The notes: generated from the letters alone by a model not told the origin. Shown: positions 8,435 through 17,443, counted from the first letter of the stretch. The stretch is DNA of 39,475 nucleotides from Bacteroides gallinarum DSM 18171 = JCM 13658 (GCF_000374365.1 NZ_KB894153.1:1-39475); one strand, 5' to 3'. Numbers and translations: made by a program.

Positions 8435-11143
8435 ATGAGCACGAAATTAGACTTAGGAAAGATTTTCTTCCTCATTTTAGTCCTTACCCTTTCCGCCATG
8501 GCAGCCATGGCAGGAACCATTAAAGGCACTATCACCGACAAGCAAACCCGTGAACCGCTTACCGGAGCCACCGTGCAGATAGTAGGCACGACGCAAGGCG
8601 CCGTTGCCGACATAGACGGCAACTACTCGCTGAAGGTAGAAAACGGCACTTATACCCTATCGGTCAAGTACGTAGGCTACAAAGACATCCTCATGGACAA
8701 CGTCCGGACAGGCAAAGCCGACGTAATACTAAATTTCGAACTGGAAAGCGACGCACAAGCGCTGGGTGAAGTCTCCGTAGTAGCCCGAAAAAACCTCGAA
8801 GGTGAACGGGCGCTGCAAATGGAACGGCAAAAAGCCACCCTCGCCATTGAGAACCTCGGCTCGAAAGAGATGAACATCAAAGGAATAAGCAATGTAGAAG
8901 AAGGAGTAAAGAAGATTACCGGCATCTCCATTGCCGATGCCGGCCAGCTCATCGTACGCGGGCTGGGCGACCGTTACAGCACCACCACCCTGAACGGACT
9001 CCCCATAGCCTCCCCCAACCCCGACAACAAGCTGATACCGTTAGACCTTTTCCCGTCGAGCACCGTACAGAACATCACGGTGAGCAAAGTGTACAATGCC
9101 GAAGCCTTTGCCGACTACTCGGGCGCACATATCGACATCAGCACCAAAGAGAATATCTCCGAAGACTTCTTCCACATCGGCTTCGACGCCGGCGGCAAGT
9201 TCAACACCCTGGGCAAAGAACGCTACCAGATGAACCGCAACGGCTCGCTGCTCAAAACCTCCGGCGTAGACCGCGCCGCCCTGGACATGCCCCTGCTGGA
9301 ATTCGACGACTACGTAAAAACCCGGAACATCTTCGACACCACGTTCGGCGTGAAGAAGAAAACCGCCCTGCTCGACTTCGGCGGCAACCTGAGTTTCGGC
9401 AAGAACATCGGCATCGGCGGCCAGACACTCAGCATACTGGCATCGGCAAGCGCCAGCAACGGCTATCAGAACATGGACGATGCTTTCTACAAAACCCTGG
9501 AAGCCACAGGCAATGTACAAGATAACTTCTCGTACGACAGCTACGCCCAAGAGCTGAAACTCGCGGCACTGGGACACATAGGCTACACGCTGCGCCGGCA
9601 CGACCGCATAGGCTATACCTTCTTCTACGCACGCAATGCCACCGACACCTACCAGCACCGCGAAGGCGTGGATGCCGAAGACCATGAACTGACAGGCAGC
9701 AACAACATCACACACATCTACACCCTGCAAAACCACCAGTTGAACGGACTCCACAACTTCGGCAGCCGCGAGCAATGGGCGTTGACCTGGGGCGGCTCGT
9801 ACAGCAAGACGGGAAGCGAAGAGCCCGACCGCCGCCAAGTGATGTACATCCGGAACAGCGACGGCACGCTGGAACTCTTCAAACTGAACCGCCAGGAAAC
9901 CATGCGCTACTTCGGCAGCCTGGACGAGAAAGAGTGGAACGGCAACCTCACCCTGCGCTGGAAATGGAGCGAAAACAACTTCCTGAAGCTGGGCTTCAAC
10001 TACAAGAACAAGAAACGCGACTACCAGGCAACCCGTTTCTACTATAACCTGAACCGGATAAACCCCGTCATTACCGACATTTACGACACCGACGGCTTCC
10101 TGAACCAGCACAACATAGCCAACGGAGACATAACGGTACAGCGCGTAATGCAGCCCAAAGACAGCTACCGTGCAGGCAACGAAATCTACTCCGGCTATCT
10201 GCTGACCGACTTCTACCCCGTACCGTCCCTGCTGGTGAACCTCGGCGTACGCTACGAAATAAGCCGGCAATGGGTAAACTACGCCACCGACGGCGGCGAG
10301 TGGTACGCCCAGCGACGCGACCTGGACAAGAACGACCTCTTTCCCACCCTGAACCTGAAATACACGGTGAACGACGCCAACAGCATCCGCTTCTCCGCCT
10401 CGCGCACCGTTACCCGCCCCTCGTTCATCGAAATGGCGCCCTTCCTCTACCAGGAATCCTACGGCTCGGCGCAAATCCGCGGTAACGACAAGCTGCAAAA
10501 CGGCTACAACTATAACTTCGACCTGCGCTACGAGCGGTTCGGCAAGAACGGCGACATGATTTCGCTGACCGGTTACTTCAAATACCTGGACAGCCCGATA
10601 GAACGCATCCAAGCATTGCAGGGCGGCGCCACGCTACACAGCTTCCAGAATGCGGACAACGGCATGGCAGGCGGCGTAGAGGTGGAATTCCGCAAACAAC
10701 TGGTAAAAGACCTGCGCCTGGGCGCCAACATCAGCTATATGTACACCAACGTAAAACTACCCGAGGGCGGCGCCTACACCAACAAGGAACGTCCCCTACA
10801 AGGCGCATCGCCTATCCTCGCCAATGCCGACCTCACCTACTCCCCCCGCTTCGGCGAGGAACGGCAACTGAACCTCGCCCTGCTCTACAACCTGCAAGGC
10901 AGCCGCATCCATGCGGTAGGCGTATCCAAGCTGGGCGACATCAAGCAGCAAACCCTGCACACGCTGAACTTCAGCGCCGGTTACGACATCAACAAGCATT
11001 TCAGCCTGAAACTGCAAGTAAACGACCTGCTGAACCGCGACATCATCTTCAAGCAAGAAGTGCCCGCCACCGGCCAAGAAGTAGAGGTGGAACGCTATAA
11101 AAAAGGTACAGGCTTCGAAATAGGCATCAGCTACAAACTGTAA
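8435..11143 (+). CDS. TonB-dependent outer-membrane receptor with CarboxypepD_reg-like domain
   Basis: The ATG at 8435 is preferred: the open frame reaches back to a TTG at 8405, but that overlaps the predicted -7 box. This gives about 902 aa. A signal peptide (FFLILVLTLSAMAAMAG) is followed by a carboxypeptidase-regulatory-like domain (IKGTITDKQTREPLTGATV), a plug domain (LIVRGLGDRYSTTTLNGLP) and a beta-barrel ending in an aromatic residue two from the end (GISYKL). It lacks the SusC-style VVVGYG box and has no SusD partner. The next gene, about 150 bp on and same strand, is a beta-helix-like lipoprotein, presumably its cell-surface companion. Substrate unknown: this architecture is used for siderophores, vitamins, peptides and glycans. 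Confidence 0.93.
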   Translation: MSTKLDLGKIFFLILVLTLSAMAAMAGTIKGTITDKQTREPLTGATVQIVGTTQGAVADIDGNYSLKVENGTYTLSVKYVGYKDILMDNVRTGKADVILNFELESDAQALGEVSVVARKNLEGERALQMERQKATLAIENLGSKEMNIKGISNVEEGVKKITGISIADAGQLIVRGLGDRYSTTTLNGLPIASPNPDNKLIPLDLFPSSTVQNITVSKVYNAEAFADYSGAHIDISTKENISEDFFHIGFDAGGKFNTLGKERYQMNRNGSLLKTSGVDRAALDMPLLEFDDYVKTRNIFDTTFGVKKKTALLDFGGNLSFGKNIGIGGQTLSILASASASNGYQNMDDAFYKTLEATGNVQDNFSYDSYAQELKLAALGHIGYTLRRHDRIGYTFFYARNATDTYQHREGVDAEDHELTGSNNITHIYTLQNHQLNGLHNFGSREQWALTWGGSYSKTGSEEPDRRQVMYIRNSDGTLELFKLNRQETMRYFGSLDEKEWNGNLTLRWKWSENNFLKLGFNYKNKKRDYQATRFYYNLNRINPVITDIYDTDGFLNQHNIANGDITVQRVMQPKDSYRAGNEIYSGYLLTDFYPVPSLLVNLGVRYEISRQWVNYATDGGEWYAQRRDLDKNDLFPTLNLKYTVNDANSIRFSASRTVTRPSFIEMAPFLYQESYGSAQIRGNDKLQNGYNYNFDLRYERFGKNGDMISLTGYFKYLDSPIERIQALQGGATLHSFQNADNGMAGGVEVEFRKQLVKDLRLGANISYMYTNVKLPEGGAYTNKERPLQGASPILANADLTYSPRFGEERQLNLALLYNLQGSRIHAVGVSKLGDIKQQTLHTLNFSAGYDINKHFSLKLQVNDLLNRDIIFKQEVPATGQEVEVERYKKGTGFEIGISYKL

Positions 11144-11295
11144 GAAGGCTGCAAGGCGAACGACAGGAATACACTTATACGAACAGCAAGAAAACAGTCG
11201 TACAAACCGTAAGCATACGGCAAGAAAACATAAGAATTACCATAAGAGATATATAGAACCTAAATTATATCAACACTAATTTAATTCAATTCATT

Positions 11296-12450
11296 ATGAA
11301 AGCTTTGAAATGGAATTTTTTATCACTGGCCTTTATGGCAGGCATGTCTTTGTTCACCGCTTGCAGCGACGACAACGAGCCCAACGGCGGCAACGACGGC
11401 AATGAAGTAGAAACCCTGAAAGGAAGCATCTCCTCGGATGTAACCCTGAAAGCAGGTAATACGTACAAGCTGAGCGGCGAATACATCGTAGAAGAAGGCG
11501 CCACGCTGAACATCGAGGAAGGAGTAAAAATAGTAGCCGTCTACGACGATGTGGTAGATTACATCCTGGTAAAGCAAGGCGGTAAAATCAACGCCGTAGG
11601 TACGGCAGACTCCCCTATCGTCATGACCAGTGAAAAAGAAGAACCGGGTGCATGGGGCGGCATCCACATCTGCGGCAAGGCGCACACCAATGCCGAAGGC
11701 GGCAAAGGAAGCTCCGAGATAGGCGGCGCCACCTACGGCGGCAACGACGATGCCGACAACTCCGGCAAGCTGCAATACGTACGCGTAGAATATACCGGCT
11801 ATGCTTTCGACGAGGAGCATGAGGCGAACGGCATCAGCTTCTACGGCGTGGGCAGCGGCACTACCGTAGACCACTGCCAGGCATACAAAGGTTCGGACGA
11901 CGGTTTCGAGTTCTTCGGCGGCTCCGTAAACGTCAGCAACATGGTAGTGGTGAATTGCAGCGACGACTCCTTCGACTGGACTGAAGGCTGGAACGGAACC
12001 GGAACCAACCTCGTAGCCTACCAGGAAGCCGAAACCACGCTGGGTTACGACTGCGACTGCCTCATCGAAGCCGACAACAACGAGAATGACAATGCAGCCA
12101 CCCCCGTATCGCATCCCAAGCTGAAAAACCTTATCCTCGTGGGCAATGGCGGAAGCAAACAGGGTATCCGGCTGCGCCGCGGCACACAAGTCAGCATAGA
12201 GAATGCCGAAGTATGCGGTAAAGGCCAGCCGCTTGCCGTAGAAGGCGAATTGACGAATGCCGCATTGAAGGACGGTACTTCCCGGCTCACCGATACGACT
12301 ATCAGCGCCGCCCTGTACACCGACGGAAACTACACCAACGACGACTTCGTCCAGGCAGAGGGCAACGAAGTGGATGCCGCATTAACGTACGTCTCCTTCG
12401 ATGCCGTTAAAGCTGCTTGCGACTGGATGAACGGCAACTGGATAAAATAA
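11296..12450 (+). CDS. Secreted lipoprotein with right-handed beta-helix-like repeats
   Basis: A 384-aa lipoprotein with a type II signal peptide (SLFTAC, lipidated Cys23) and then an Asn/Gly/Asp-rich linker (SDDNEPNGGNDGNE) that would space the domain from the membrane. The body is rich in short beta-strand repeats with G-x-D and V-x-N turns (YVRVEYTGYAF, VDHCQAYKGSDDGFEFFGG, VVVNCSDDSFDW), as in parallel beta-helix proteins. Several acidic turns could bind calcium. No catalytic signature is recognised. It sits downstream of the TonB receptor with no obvious terminator between, so the two are likely co-expressed as a receptor plus surface accessory protein. A specific function cannot be assigned. 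Confidence 0.85.
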   Translation: MKALKWNFLSLAFMAGMSLFTACSDDNEPNGGNDGNEVETLKGSISSDVTLKAGNTYKLSGEYIVEEGATLNIEEGVKIVAVYDDVVDYILVKQGGKINAVGTADSPIVMTSEKEEPGAWGGIHICGKAHTNAEGGKGSSEIGGATYGGNDDADNSGKLQYVRVEYTGYAFDEEHEANGISFYGVGSGTTVDHCQAYKGSDDGFEFFGGSVNVSNMVVVNCSDDSFDWTEGWNGTGTNLVAYQEAETTLGYDCDCLIEADNNENDNAATPVSHPKLKNLILVGNGGSKQGIRLRRGTQVSIENAEVCGKGQPLAVEGELTNAALKDGTSRLTDTTISAALYTDGNYTNDDFVQAEGNEVDAALTYVSFDAVKAACDWMNGNWIK

Positions 12451-12483
12451 AACACACGGTTACTAAATTCTCTACTTGAAGTA

Positions 12484-12688
12484 AAGGGACATCGGAGTTC
12501 GCTACGGATTACACGGAAGTTTACCACAAATTGAATTTAAATAATTGATTATCAGGATTCAGATTAAATAATTGATTATCAAGATTGAGCTTAAGTAGCT
12601 TATTATCAAAACTGAATCCAGTCAATTGATTATCAATATATAAAATTTGCGGTGAACCGTGCAATCCGTAGTGAACCCCGATGTCCTT
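12484..12688. repeat. Palindromic repeat element, copy A
   Basis: Arms 12484-12532 and 12644-12688 are inverted repeats with few mismatches (shared ACATCGG, CTACGGATT, CACGG). The core 12533-12643 is a 27-nt tandem array built on AATTGATTATCA (anchors near 12543, 12570, 12597, 12623). The element lies between two convergent genes and could act as a two-way terminator. Related copies occur at 27053-27197 and 36561-36764. Confidence 0.8.
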
Positions 12689-12715
12689 CCCTTTCCGATA
12701 GTGAGTGGCAGTCGG

Positions 12716-13156
12716 TTATTCTTCTTTCTCTCTCTTTTTCTTCAACTCCTTTTTTACATCCTGCACCTGGAAGCTGAACAAGTCCAAATGGCGGTAAATG
12801 CGCCGCATAAAACCGCCCGCTGCCTTGAAGCAGATACGCGAGATGCGCACTTTGTCTGCCGTACACTCCTCTATCCGCTCCACCGGTTCACTGGTAAGGG
12901 CGGGAAAGAAGTTCCCCAATCCCCTGATGTTCACGGTACGCCCGCTTGCCAGGAAATCGGCAATGACATCCGGTAACTGCACTAATACGGACTGCGCGTC
13001 GCCTGTCTGTAAGGAGCTGATTTCCGCCAAGCGTGCGGCAATCTCTTCGTTGCTCACCGGTTCGGGTTGCAGCACCTTCGATGCGGCATAGTAGCGCACC
13101 ACTTCCTTATCTCCACTTTTATCCACCTTCTTGCGGACTACATAATGTATCGACAT
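12716..13156 (-). CDS. HU-family DNA-binding protein (HU-HIG type)
   Basis: A 146-aa basic protein of the HU-like group common in Bacteroidales. It starts MSIHYVVRKKV, has the HU-type helical region and the DNA-contact stretch ASGRTVNIRGLGNFFPAL, and ends in a charged Lys/Glu tail (KKELKKKREKEE). In this family the beta arm binds and bends DNA; whether this one is chromosomal or has a dedicated target is not evident. It stands alone, with repeat-filled gaps on both sides. The upstream gap (13157-13946) carries three unrelated tandem arrays. Confidence 0.88.
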   Translation of the reverse strand: MSIHYVVRKKVDKSGDKEVVRYYAASKVLQPEPVSNEEIAARLAEISSLQTGDAQSVLVQLPDVIADFLASGRTVNIRGLGNFFPALTSEPVERIEECTADKVRISRICFKAAGGFMRRIYRHLDLFSFQVQDVKKELKKKREKEE

Positions 13157-13199
13157 ACTTTATTCTCGGTTATCAAGTTTATAAAACGGAATACGAAAA

Positions 13200-13352
13200 A
13201 ACGGGAGGCGTCCGTACCCGGTATGCAGAAACCTATACCTTATATACAAAATACCCGTATCCGGAACACGAGATACCTGCACCCGGCATACAAAATACCT
13301 ATATACGGAATACGGGACATCCGTACCCGGCGCACAAAACACCCGTACCTTG
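13200..13352. repeat. 22-bp tandem repeat array
   Basis: Successive units of 22 nt (one of 21), most ending in CCGG or ACGG: 13244-13264, 13265-13286, 13287-13308, 13309-13330, 13331-13352, with weaker units before. Alternate units are more alike (ACAAAATACC at 13246, 13290 and, changed, 13334), giving a 44-bp higher-order period. It lies immediately upstream of the HU-like gene. Confidence 0.75.
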
Positions 13353-13404
13353 CGGTAAAAGCCCTGTGACAGAGTACCCCTGCCCTTACGACAGAGCACC
13401 CGGA

Positions 13405-13510
13405 ACACCCAGATGTTATACCCCGATACATGGGGATGTTTTTACCCGAAGCATCCGGATGTTTTGGGATAAAACACGGGGATGTTTTTGAGGAAAAGAC
13501 AGAGATGTTA
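13405..13510. repeat. ~23-bp degenerate tandem array
   Basis: GATGTT recurs near 13412, 13435, 13458, 13480 and 13504 (spacings 22-24), usually as GGGGATGTTTTT or a variant. Its sequence is unrelated to the arrays on either side. No gene is seen here. Confidence 0.55.
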
Positions 13511-13577
13511 CAGCCTCACGATATAGGAGTCAAAGGTACTGACTCCCGGCGAGAAAAGCAATAAGTATAGCCCTTTT

Positions 13578-13920
13578 ATGCAGTCCGATACAACTTAACG
13601 CGATTTAATGCTGTTCAACGGTTCAGCAAAGCAGTTCAATGCAGTCGATACGACTTAATACCAGTTTAATACTACCTAACGATTTAGCAAAGCAGCTTAA
13701 TGCAGTCGATACGGCTTAATACGGTTTAATGCTGCCTAACGATTTAGCAAAGCAGCTTAATGCAGTTCAGTACGACTTAATACGGTTTAATGCTGCCTAA
13801 CGATTTAACAAAACAGCTTAATGCAGTTCAGTACGACCCGATACAGTTTAATGTCGCCTCACGGTTTAGCAAAGCAACTTAATGCAGTTCAGTACAACCC
13901 AATACAGTTCAATACTTTAT
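13578..13920. repeat. 61-bp minisatellite, about 5.5 copies
   Basis: The anchor ATGCAGT occurs at 13578, 13639, 13700, 13760, 13821 and 13882 (spacings 61, 61, 60, 61, 61). Units contain CTTAATACGGTTTAATGC and CGATTTAGCAAAGCAG. TAA triplets in the units rule out a long repeat protein. It lies just downstream of the MscS stop codon. Confidence 0.9.
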
Positions 13921-13946
13921 TTACCGATGATTGCAACAGCCGGAAA

Positions 13947-15200
13947 TCAAGAAAACGCCCGTTGGAAATCCCTGCCCGACGGCGACTGGAATACCTGCAA
14001 GCCGAATTCGGGAATGATAGCCAGTACATGGTCGAACACATCCGCCTGCACGCCCTCATAAGGAACCCAGTCCTTGATAGCGCAGAAGAAGTAAAGTTCC
14101 ATAGGGATGCCGCGGTCGGTGGGCTGCAACTGGCGCACCATGCAGGTAAGCTCGCGATTTACATCGGGAAGGCTTTTCAGATAGGCGGTAAGGTAAGCCC
14201 GGAACACACCCAGGTTGGTCTGGCGGCGGCCGTTGACAAGGACGGAATTATCGATGTGCTGCTCCTTGTTGTATTCTTCTATCACAGCCTCCGTACGCTC
14301 TATATACTCTTTCAGCAGGTGAATCTTGCGATATTTATCCAACATCTCGGGGGTGCAGAATCGTACGCTGTTCATATCGATGTTAATGGAACGCTTCACG
14401 CGCCGCCCGCCGCTTTCGCGCATGCCTCGCCAGTTCTGGAACGAATCGCTGACAAGCAGGTAGGGGGGAATCGTAGTAATGGTATTGTCCCAGTTACGTA
14501 CCTTCACCGTGTTTAGCGTAACCTCTATCACCGTGCCGTCGGCGCCGTACTTGGGCATCGTAATCCAGTCGCCCACTTTCAGCATGTCGTTGGCTGAGAG
14601 CTGCACGCCGGAGACGAAGCCCATAATAGAGTCCTTGAATACCAGCATCAGGATAGCTGCGGAAGCGCCCAAGCCTGCCAGCAGCGATATGGGCGATTTG
14701 TCTATAAGGATGCTCACCACTATGATAGCCCCCACGAACCAGAGTATAACCTGCGCCGTTTGCAGCATGCCTTTAAGCGGACGGTCGCGCAGCCGCTCCT
14801 TTTCGCTGTACACGCTGTACACGGCTTTCAGGAACGAGTTAATGAAGCTCAGGAAAGCAATGAGGATATAGATAAGGCAGATGCGCTGGATAAAACCCAA
14901 TGTGGAGGAGCTTGTTTCGGCAAATGCCACCGGGATAAAGAGGTAGATAATTACGGGAACTACCATGCGGCTGAGGTGAATCAGCACCTTGCGGTCGAAA
15001 ACGATGTCGTCCCATGTGGCTTTCGTCCGCCTTACCAGGTGCGCCACTACTTTCAGCAGGATGTTGCGGCAAATGGCGTCCGCCAGGAAAGCCGCGGCGA
15101 GCACGAGGGCAAAGGCTATGAACTGGTCGAGCATATCGGCCAGTGAAGGGGCTATTCCCCAGGAAATCAGCAAATCATCTATATTCTTCAAGAGGTTCAT
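13947..15200 (-). CDS. MscS-family mechanosensitive channel, YbdG-like
   Basis: A 417-aa inner-membrane protein with four to five hydrophobic segments (about residues 20-45, 75-95, 105-125, 150-170, 172-200) and the MscS pore-lining and beta domain: AGLGASAAILMLVFKDSIMGFVSGVQL then VGDWITMPKYGADGTVIEVTL and the soluble part NTVKVRNWDNTITTIPPYLL. The inserted stretch after SFQNWRGMRESGGRRVKRSI and the shape of the C-terminal domain fit the YbdG branch, which has low conductance and acts in osmotic protection. Ungapped length is normal for that branch. Tandem repeats bound it on both sides, so it is probably transcribed alone. Confidence 0.92.
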   Translation of the reverse strand: MNLLKNIDDLLISWGIAPSLADMLDQFIAFALVLAAAFLADAICRNILLKVVAHLVRRTKATWDDIVFDRKVLIHLSRMVVPVIIYLFIPVAFAETSSSTLGFIQRICLIYILIAFLSFINSFLKAVYSVYSEKERLRDRPLKGMLQTAQVILWFVGAIIVVSILIDKSPISLLAGLGASAAILMLVFKDSIMGFVSGVQLSANDMLKVGDWITMPKYGADGTVIEVTLNTVKVRNWDNTITTIPPYLLVSDSFQNWRGMRESGGRRVKRSINIDMNSVRFCTPEMLDKYRKIHLLKEYIERTEAVIEEYNKEQHIDNSVLVNGRRQTNLGVFRAYLTAYLKSLPDVNRELTCMVRQLQPTDRGIPMELYFFCAIKDWVPYEGVQADVFDHVLAIIPEFGLQVFQSPSGRDFQRAFS

Positions 15201-15211
15201 AGTGAGGTATG

Positions 15212-15530
15212 AATTTATAAACTATGAGATTATAAAGTATAAAACATAAAGTACGGAATTATAAAGCATAAGGTACTAAATGCCAAAGCATGAAACATGA
15301 AAGTATAAAGCACGGAGTTATAAAACATAAGGTACTAAATTACAAAGCATGAAACATAAAGTTATAAAGCATAAAGCACGGAATTATAAAACATAAGGTA
15401 CTAAATTACAAAGCATGAAACATAAAGTTATAAAGCATAAAGCACGGAATTATGAAACATAAGGCACTAAATTATAAAGCATAAAGCGCAAAATTACAAA
15501 ACATAAGCCACAAATTTATAAAACACGGAA
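15212..15530. repeat. AT-rich 59-66-bp tandem repeats
   Basis: The anchor GGTACTAAA (or variant) occurs at 15272, 15331, 15397 and 15463 (spacings 59, 66, 66). Units are built of smaller ATAAAGCATAAAG-like blocks. This fills the whole gap between the DUF4435 gene and the MscS start, so any MscS promoter must lie within or beside it. Confidence 0.88.
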
Positions 15531-15544
15531 TAAAAGCCCTGAAA

Positions 15545-16549
15545 TCAGCGGGATTCCCTTTCGAGAAACTCCCGTATATCTTCCTTTAACCACTGATAAA
15601 GATAAAGGTTCTTGTAACCGTTGTTTTTCTTCAACATCACAGCTACACTGACCTGGCTGTTTTCATACCCCGTCAACTCGTTACGGAACTGCTCGTTGTG
15701 CTCCGCCAGGCGTTTAATCTCCTGCTCGCGCTCGCGTCGGAGCACGGTGCAGACGGGTGTCAGCAGCTTCAACACCACACAATCCATGATGTGGTGTCCC
15801 TGCATGTAGAGGTAGGCGGTATCCGGGGTCAACCCTAAGCCGCGCAACTCCTCGCCCAGCCTGTCTACGTGCTCTATGTACCGGGGAAAGCGGGTTTGCA
15901 GCTCGGACAGCTTGGCAGATACGGTGCGTCGCATCGCGTCCAATGCCCGGTAAGGATGACGCAGGTTTATGTCCTGCAAGCGGACGCAGGCGTTGAAATC
16001 GTACATGGGAAACGTATGCGTGTCGCGCTGCCGGTAGAACCATACATTCCACAGGAACAGCGGATAGGCTATCTGCGAATAGCGTTCCAGGTAAGCCGGG
16101 AAGTCGATGATATGGCGGTCGTTCAGCGTTGCCTGCACACATACTTCATGGAGGCTTTCGGCAAAGCAATGGAAGTTCTCGATAGCATAGCCGTAGGTCT
16201 GGAAAATGTAAGGGTTGCGGTTTATCTTGCGCGATACGTTCGTGGCGCCTTGCAGCAGAAAGTCGTAATCGCTGTCTACGCAGGCTATCAGGCTGCGCCC
16301 CAGCTCCGCGGTGTTGAGCGTGTTCATCAGCACCATTTTCTTGCCTTTGGCGAGCGAGGTGGCGGAAGGAAGCATTACCTGGAAATAGCGCTCCTCGTTC
16401 TCGAACTCCGACAGCAGGGTACGCCAGAAGGCTATATCGTCATAGCTTTCCACATATGCCACGATGCGCCGGCGCCCTTTCTTCGACGAGAATTTGTGGG
16501 CGGCGTCCAGATAGGCGGAAGTGAGGTTATGTCGTAAAGATGTTGCCAA
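15545..16549 (-). CDS. DUF4435 TOPRIM-like protein (AriB-like), partner of the adjacent ATPase
   Basis: A 334-aa soluble protein. The N-terminal region has the TOPRIM-like signature of DUF4435 proteins: Glu34 in VAYVESYDDIAFW and the DxD pair Asp92/Asp94 in ACVDSDYDF, with a conserved Gly/Lys stretch PSATSLAKGKKMVL between. The C-terminal half is helical with a charged tail. In the phage-defence system PARIS, AriB is a DUF4435 nuclease held by the ABC ATPase AriA. Here an ABC ATPase gene lies 48 bp upstream on the same strand, so the same kind of pairing is likely, though this exact pair has not been shown to defend. The start is unusual: an in-frame TAA lies five codons upstream, leaving TTG (16549) as the only sensible start before the Glu34 motif. 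Confidence 0.85.
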   Translation of the reverse strand: MATSLRHNLTSAYLDAAHKFSSKKGRRRIVAYVESYDDIAFWRTLLSEFENEERYFQVMLPSATSLAKGKKMVLMNTLNTAELGRSLIACVDSDYDFLLQGATNVSRKINRNPYIFQTYGYAIENFHCFAESLHEVCVQATLNDRHIIDFPAYLERYSQIAYPLFLWNVWFYRQRDTHTFPMYDFNACVRLQDINLRHPYRALDAMRRTVSAKLSELQTRFPRYIEHVDRLGEELRGLGLTPDTAYLYMQGHHIMDCVVLKLLTPVCTVLRREREQEIKRLAEHNEQFRNELTGYENSQVSVAVMLKKNNGYKNLYLYQWLKEDIREFLERESR

Positions 16550-16597
16550 AACGGTGATTGATTATGAAGGATGAATAACGTTGCAATGTCCCGGGGC

Positions 16598-17422
16598 TCA
16601 GTGTATGACTGTCGAAATATCCTCTACCTCCGTCACCGCATCCAGCCAGCCTTCCATAATGACGGCGGGCGAGTGGGTGGTAAGGATAAGCTGCACATTG
16701 GGGTTCAGGTTGCGTATCATACCGATGAGTTTCTGCTGCCATTCGATGTGCAGCGAGGCTTCCGGCTCATCCATAAATAGCACGCAGTGGCCGCCGTCGC
16801 GCACGAGGACGGTAAGCAGGATAACCAGCATCTGCTTCTCGCCGGAGGACAGTTTGTAGGGCAACAGGCGCTCGCCGTCCTGGAAAAACACGATGTCGTT
16901 GCTCTTGCGGTCTATCTTCTTGCGGGTGTAGCCGAACAGCTCGTCTACCATATCCTGGAATTTCCGCTTGGGCACGGACAGCGCCGGCGCCTGGCTCCGC
17001 TGCTCCTCGTCGCCGCTGAGCAGCTCTATCATCTTGTTGCCGATATTCACCTGATAGTCCAGGTAGCGGCGTTGCAGCAGGTAGAGCTGCCAGTCCAGCT
17101 CGGACTTTACATGAGGGTCGGCCATGCGGGCGGTGAAGTCACCCATGATAAGGGGGCGGTCGTAGCTGCGGATTACGTCGTAGGGGATGAAGGTGGCGGC
17201 AGGATTGTCGAAGAATACGTGCACTCCGTTCTTTTCATCGCTCTTTACCTCGCCCGTGGTCTGCTCCAGGTAACCTACCGAGCGGTTCAGGATAGTAGTC
17301 TTTCCTACGCCGTTGATACCGGAAAGGATGTTGACATCGGGACGCAGCTCCCAGGCGATGTCGTACCGTCCCCATAGCCCGTGTATCTCGATACGTTTAA
17401 TGTAATTGGCTTGTACTTCCAT
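16598..17422 (-). CDS. ABC/RecF-type AAA ATPase (AriA-like), partner of DUF4435 protein
   Basis: A 274-aa single-domain ATPase from the ATG at 17422. The frame extends eight codons to a TTG, but that overlaps the -7 box. Walker A GINGVGKTT (35-43), ABC signature LSSGEKQ (191-197), Walker B CVLFMDEP with Glu219, and H-loop His250 in ILTTHSPAVI. The short insertion between Walker A and the signature (about 145 residues) places it with OLD/RecF-like ATPases and not transporters. No membrane segments. It is the first gene of a two-gene unit with the TOPRIM protein. Family knowledge: such ATPases gate a toxic nuclease. Alternative: a housekeeping DNA- or RNA-repair pair, since the flanking genes are not defence genes. 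Confidence 0.88.
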   Translation of the reverse strand: MEVQANYIKRIEIHGLWGRYDIAWELRPDVNILSGINGVGKTTILNRSVGYLEQTTGEVKSDEKNGVHVFFDNPAATFIPYDVIRSYDRPLIMGDFTARMADPHVKSELDWQLYLLQRRYLDYQVNIGNKMIELLSGDEEQRSQAPALSVPKRKFQDMVDELFGYTRKKIDRKSNDIVFFQDGERLLPYKLSSGEKQMLVILLTVLVRDGGHCVLFMDEPEASLHIEWQQKLIGMIRNLNPNVQLILTTHSPAVIMEGWLDAVTEVEDISTVIH

Positions 17423-17443
17423 GATTTCTGTATATTCGTGTAG

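Noticed and set aside
9041..10612. Long antisense frame (523 aa) opposite the TonB receptor, and similar long antisense frames in A2M and kinase genes
   Set aside because: Mirror frames of GC-biased codon third positions in well-supported genes. The translations are low-complexity Val/Ala/Gln-rich and have no domain.
13067..13491. Plus-strand frames rich in Tyr/Pro/Thr across the 22-bp array
   Set aside because: Open reading is a result of the repeat, frames overlap the HU-like gene antisense, and no start or domain is convincing.
13578..13920. 61-bp repeats as a CRISPR array
   Set aside because: Units are tandem without unique spacers, longer than CRISPR repeats, and no cas gene is nearby.
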